Below, one piece after another: positions 61,210 to 64,000 of a stretch of 64,000 nucleotides of DNA. Where the stretch lies: contig CABQGK010000001.1 of assembly GCA_902463725.1 (NCBI GenBank), forward strand, positions 62,001-126,000, in the 5' to 3' direction. The notes beneath the pieces are model-generated. The model did no database searches and was not told where the DNA came from. It saw only the letters and a program-made list of their open reading frames with translations. The translations under genes were made by a program, and so were the position numbers. Source of the DNA: an uncultured Sutterella sp. (GTDB taxonomy: Bacteria > Pseudomonadota > Gammaproteobacteria > Burkholderiales > Burkholderiaceae_F). How positions within the stretch are numbered: the first letter of the stretch is position 1; each line of letters begins with the position of its first letter.

Positions 61210-61298
61210 AAATTCAGCTTTTCTTAACGGTTGATTCGTTAGAATGATGCCCCAGTCCTTTTTTCCATCTTCCTCTCTGATTTGTTGAGACTCCCCCA

Positions 61299-62201
61299 AT
61301 GACTATCGATGAGATCACGCTCTACGCGCTTTTTGTCGTGATGACCCTTCTGGCTATGGCGTTTGTGATACCGACGCTTACGCGTGTGGGGCAGACGCAT
61401 TCGGCAGAGGCTGAGACGCTCGAGCATCGGCGTGCGCTATCGAGCGCTCTGCGTGATGAAATGGCGCGGCTCAAAGAAGATCGAGATCGCGGGCTGTTAG
61501 CTGAGGGGGACTACAGCGCGGCGCTAGAGGATATCGAGCGGCGCGTACTTGAGGAAACTCGTGAGCTCAACGGAAACCACGAAGCGCGCACGTATCGGCC
61601 TGCACCCGTCATTGCTGCCGTGGCAGCGCTCTTTGCCGTGGTGACGATTATGGGCTACGGTCTCAAAGGCTCGCCCGAGCTGATGCGACTTGCGGACGAC
61701 CAGAAAGTGCTCGAAGGTAAAGCCAATATCGAGCAACTCGAGACCTACCTCAAAGACAATCACAAAGATGGGCGCGCTTGGGTGTTATTAGCTCGACAGC
61801 GTGCCGCGAAGGATGACTTTGCGGGGGCGGTTGAGGCCTACCGCACGGCGCGCGAGGTGATGACGAAGGTGCGTAACGACCCCTCAGTCTCACTGGAAAT
61901 GGCCGCTGCGTTGCTGACGACGCGCAACGAGCGCAACACGCGTGAAGCGCTTCCGCTACTAGAGGCCGTGCATAATCTCAACCCCGCTGATGAGCGCGTC
62001 ACGCAGCTCTTGGTGATGGCCGCCACTGACCTTGAAGAGTGGCAGATGGCTGCCAACGCCGTTGAAACGCTTTTGGGGAGCATGAACCCCGAGAGCCCCT
62101 CCTACATGGAGGCGCGTGAGATGCTCGATCGACTGCGTAGCATTGAGCAGCGCGCCGCCCAAGCAAAAGTCAAGCGCGAAAAAGAGAAGGCTTCTGAGTA
62201 G
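61299..62201 (+). CDS. ccmI: c-type cytochrome biogenesis protein CcmI (CycH)
   Basis: 300 residues. Two membrane segments (about 7-27 and 103-122; APVIAAVAALFAVVTIMGYG) enclose a cytoplasmic loop with a Glu/Arg-rich coil (EHRRALSSALRDEMARLKED). The periplasmic part is TPR-like (DGRAWVLLARQRAAKDDFAGAVEAYRTA in parts: WVLLARQRAAKDDFAGAVEA). CcmI chaperones apocytochromes to the CcmFH heme ligase. Its place directly after the octaheme reductase is sensible because that protein needs eight heme attachments, but the other ccm genes are not in this window. A terminator separates it from the reductase, so it has its own promoter. Confidence 0.88.
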   Translation: MTIDEITLYALFVVMTLLAMAFVIPTLTRVGQTHSAEAETLEHRRALSSALRDEMARLKEDRDRGLLAEGDYSAALEDIERRVLEETRELNGNHEARTYRPAPVIAAVAALFAVVTIMGYGLKGSPELMRLADDQKVLEGKANIEQLETYLKDNHKDGRAWVLLARQRAAKDDFAGAVEAYRTAREVMTKVRNDPSVSLEMAAALLTTRNERNTREALPLLEAVHNLNPADERVTQLLVMAATDLEEWQMAANAVETLLGSMNPESPSYMEAREMLDRLRSIEQRAAQAKVKREKEKASE

Positions 62202-62262
62202 TCTAACGAGGGGTGGTGGGCGCTGGCGCTCTTTACGTGCTAGCAGGCGCCCACCTCGCGCA

Positions 62263-63081
62263 TTAGAGGCGCGTTGGGACTGAGAGTGGCGGCTCACCGT
62301 CGGTGAATTCAGGCCAGCTCAACGTTTGCCACTGCTCGGTGAGCGAAGCTCTCAGAAACGCGGCGTCACGCTCTAGTGTGAGCGTGAGTTCGGCGCCCTC
62401 CTCTTGTGCGAGTACAAAAAGCCGCGCGCGCAGTAGCGCTGCGGCAAAGCTACCCCAATTCTCAAAGCGAACTGCGGCCTCGGTCACACAGCGTGCTTCG
62501 TAGCGCTCGGCCGCAGCGACGGTAAGCACGCCCGCCTCGATAGCGAGCATCAAGAGCGCGGCCGCATCAGAGAGCTCGAGCGCGCGTAGGCGGCTCCAGT
62601 CATCGCTCTCTCGAAACGCGTCGACCACCATACGGCGCCGCGTCATGGCGCGAGCGGCTTCTCGATCCGAGGCGCTTGGTTGAAAGCCACTCCAACCAAA
62701 GGTATTTTCGTCAGTGAGTAGCTTACGCACGTTGGCCGCGTTGGTGAGCTTACGGTAAAGCCGTGTGATGGGGTTACCCTCGGTAATGTGCAGAAACTGT
62801 TCACGAAAGTCCGTGGGTGACATAATCCCAAGCTCTGTTGAGAGCGTATGCAGGACTTCGTACTCAGGGAGCGGTGCGTCGGGGTTAAAGCCCTTTGTGT
62901 AGAGCGAAAAGCGCGCGAGCGCCTTCGCACACGCATGCCAAGGAAACTGTGCCCAAGGTGCATTCACAGGCGTGCGGCCTAGTTTGCCTAGTTCTGCTTC
63001 AAGCGCGAGGCAACGCTCTATGGCGTCGGCTAAATCGGCCGAGGGCATTAGCAGCTCGAGAGGGCTTTCTTCGTCAAACAT
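62263..63081 (-). CDS. DUF1266 domain protein
   Basis: 272 residues, soluble. The C-terminal half follows the DUF1266 pattern: SDDWSRLRALELSDAAALLMLAIEAGVL (in parts: RLRALELSDAAALLMLAIEAG, about residues 163-183 split as RLRALELSD and AALLMLAIEAG), then RFENWGSFAAALLRARLFVLA, the conserved 'W-x-S-F-x-x-x-x-L-x-x-R' end. The family has no assigned function. It lies 27 bases after the U32 peptidase gene on the same strand and may share its transcript. Confidence 0.7.
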   Translation of the reverse strand: MFDEESPLELLMPSADLADAIERCLALEAELGKLGRTPVNAPWAQFPWHACAKALARFSLYTKGFNPDAPLPEYEVLHTLSTELGIMSPTDFREQFLHITEGNPITRLYRKLTNAANVRKLLTDENTFGWSGFQPSASDREAARAMTRRRMVVDAFRESDDWSRLRALELSDAAALLMLAIEAGVLTVAAAERYEARCVTEAAVRFENWGSFAAALLRARLFVLAQEEGAELTLTLERDAAFLRASLTEQWQTLSWPEFTDGEPPLSVPTRL

Positions 63082-63108
63082 AGGTGTCTCTTCTCAGCAG
63101 GTTGGGAC

Positions 63109-64000
63109 TTAGTGTTGAGCGCTATGTAGTGTCATTTCGCACGGCGTGGCCTTGCAGTGAAAGACCGCACGGAATCGGTCACCAGCGCTGTCGGTGAGGA
63201 TCAGGTCATCGGGGCGAAAGAGTGCACGGTCATGCGCTTGTAGCAACTCAGGAAACGCTTTGAGCATTTTCGGGCACAGTTTGAGCGTAGCACGGATACA
63301 GTGGCGACAGGTCATGAGCGCCGCATCCTTGACGGGTACTAGCTCAAACGCGGGTGCTAGCACCCGAGCACCATGCTGCTCGTAAAAGGCTTGTGCTCGC
63401 GCGTTAGCCACGTTGGCTCGGTAGTCCACAAAGCGTGATGGAAAGGGGGCGGTGGCATTGACGGGAGCACGCTTCGTTGGAGGAAGCGCCGCCGCGAGCG
63501 CCGCATCGAGCGCTAAGCACGCTTGGCGACGCAATTCGTTTGCGAGCGAGGCGGGCACAAAGGCGTTGAGCGCCTCATCGAGCTCGAGATCCGCTGGTGC
63601 GAGCGCATAGCGTGTCTCGCCCATTTTGAGCAGATTATTGATGAGGGTATCACGGTTGCGCGTGGCATCTTTTGGGGGCTCGTGCGCAAAGGCTATGCTC
63701 GCGCTCGCTTCGGCGACGCGCGCACCTCTGTTGTCAAGCGCCGCAAGATGAAGAGTGAAACCCTCTTGAGAAAGCGCAAAGCGCGCGGCGATCGGAATGC
63801 GCCGCGTAGCAGTCTCGCCGCTTAATACCTTCATAAAGGCCTGATCGCGGTTACGTAGCAGTAGCGAGCCGCGCGTGAGACCCGTGGGGATTTCACGCCG
63901 CCTCAGGATGAGCTTGAGCCGTCCATGTGCCGCCGCATCAATACGGTTAACTGCGAGCCCACTGAGCTCGCCATGGTCATCGAAATAGGTGAAGCCGTCG
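63109..64000 (-). CDS. U32 peptidase-family protein, RlhA-like (3' part only)
   Basis: The C-terminal 296 residues of a gene that starts beyond the right edge. The visible part begins DGFTYFDDHGELSGLAVNRI, continues LLLRNRDQAFMKVLSGETATR and ends with cysteine-rich RHCIRATLKLCPKML and FRAVFHCKATPCEMTLHS. These are the C-terminal features of RlhA (YdcP), which is needed to hydroxylate C2501 of 23S rRNA, and of related U32 proteins. The four conserved Cys residues likely bind an Fe-S cluster or metal. The catalytic N-terminal part is outside the window. Confidence 0.82.
   Translation of the reverse strand, partial: DGFTYFDDHGELSGLAVNRIDAAAHGRLKLILRRREIPTGLTRGSLLLRNRDQAFMKVLSGETATRRIPIAARFALSQEGFTLHLAALDNRGARVAEASASIAFAHEPPKDATRNRDTLINNLLKMGETRYALAPADLELDEALNAFVPASLANELRRQACLALDAALAAALPPTKRAPVNATAPFPSRFVDYRANVANARAQAFYEQHGARVLAPAFELVPVKDAALMTCRHCIRATLKLCPKMLKAFPELLQAHDRALFRPDDLILTDSAGDRFRAVFHCKATPCEMTLHSAQH

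Noticed and set aside
59466..61211. A 581-codon open frame on the minus strand opposite the nitrite reductase gene
   Set aside because: The plus strand has a signal peptide and eight heme motifs in order; the minus frame has no family similarity and arises from biased codon use.
1..64000. CRISPR arrays, tRNA or rRNA genes, insertion sequences and prophage
   Set aside because: No regularly spaced repeats, no T-loop/acceptor patterns of tRNA, no rRNA sequence, and no transposase, integrase or phage structural genes were seen.

Overview
ORGANISM. The gene set and order (DUF177/YceD next to maf and an RsmI-like methylase, a betaproteobacterial type-4 porin, a DUF3106-like secreted protein, panF/yhdT, class III ribonucleotide reductase, a multiheme nitrite reductase) and the roughly 55% GC genes with very 'gagcgc'-rich codon usage suggest an anaerobic or microaerophilic Gram-negative betaproteobacterium, most like Sutterellaceae (Burkholderiales). 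This is inference from gene content; no rRNA or tRNA gene is visible in the window.

LAYOUT. 1-10.7 kb (all minus): a cell-envelope block with a 1909-residue alpha-2-macroglobulin, penicillin-binding protein 1C, two small membrane proteins and the start of a YbhG-like HlyD adaptor, preceded by an unknown membrane-anchored protein. 10.8-13 kb: RsmI-like methylase and maf (minus), divergent from yceD (plus). 13-15.4 kb: an AT-rich Eco47II-like restriction-modification pair sitting between yceD and mfd. 15.4-22.8 kb (minus): mfd, mmuM, two tandem FadL-type outer-membrane proteins. 23-28 kb: fused ispDF, ogt, the envZ/ompR pair and a secreted DUF3106-like protein. 28.3-34 kb (plus): tsaB-rimI-udg-yhdT-panF and a Na/Pi cotransporter. 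34-36 kb: a porin with Fur-like boxes and a TetR regulator. 36-39.5 kb (minus): guaA, guaB. 39.7-43.6 kb (minus): two tandem long-chain acyl-CoA synthetases. 43.6-45.2 kb: a 1.6-kb stretch without a convincing gene. 45.2-48.3 kb: split nrdD plus nrdG. 48.3-51.1 kb (minus): HU, a Sel1-repeat protein and a membrane protein. 51.3-56.1 kb (plus): lipoprotein, candidate structured RNA, MdtG-like transporter, PiT phosphate transporter. 56.2-57.2 kb: smpB and rnfH. 57.6-62.2 kb (plus): AGCS amino-acid symporter, octaheme nitrite reductase, ccmI. 62.2-64 kb (minus): DUF1266 protein and the 3' part of a U32 peptidase/RlhA gene.

HOW THE GENES WORK TOGETHER. Anaerobic life is the main theme: the class III ribonucleotide reductase (with its glycyl-radical domain on a separate 61-residue protein and a textbook pair of NrdR boxes upstream), an ammonia-forming nitrite reductase with eight heme-c sites, and CcmI for cytochrome c maturation. 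A second theme is fatty-acid or hydrophobic-substrate uptake (FadL pair, acyl-CoA synthetase pair). The two themes are linked by a palindrome, (T/C)AGGG-TTTT-CCCTA, found in the same orientation upstream of one FadL gene, one acyl-CoA synthetase gene, the MdtG-like transporter and the nitrite reductase. The binding regulator is unknown and this is the most attractive undescribed regulatory signal in the window. Several intergenic regions also hold hairpin series ending in intrinsic terminators that look like small RNA genes or structured leaders.
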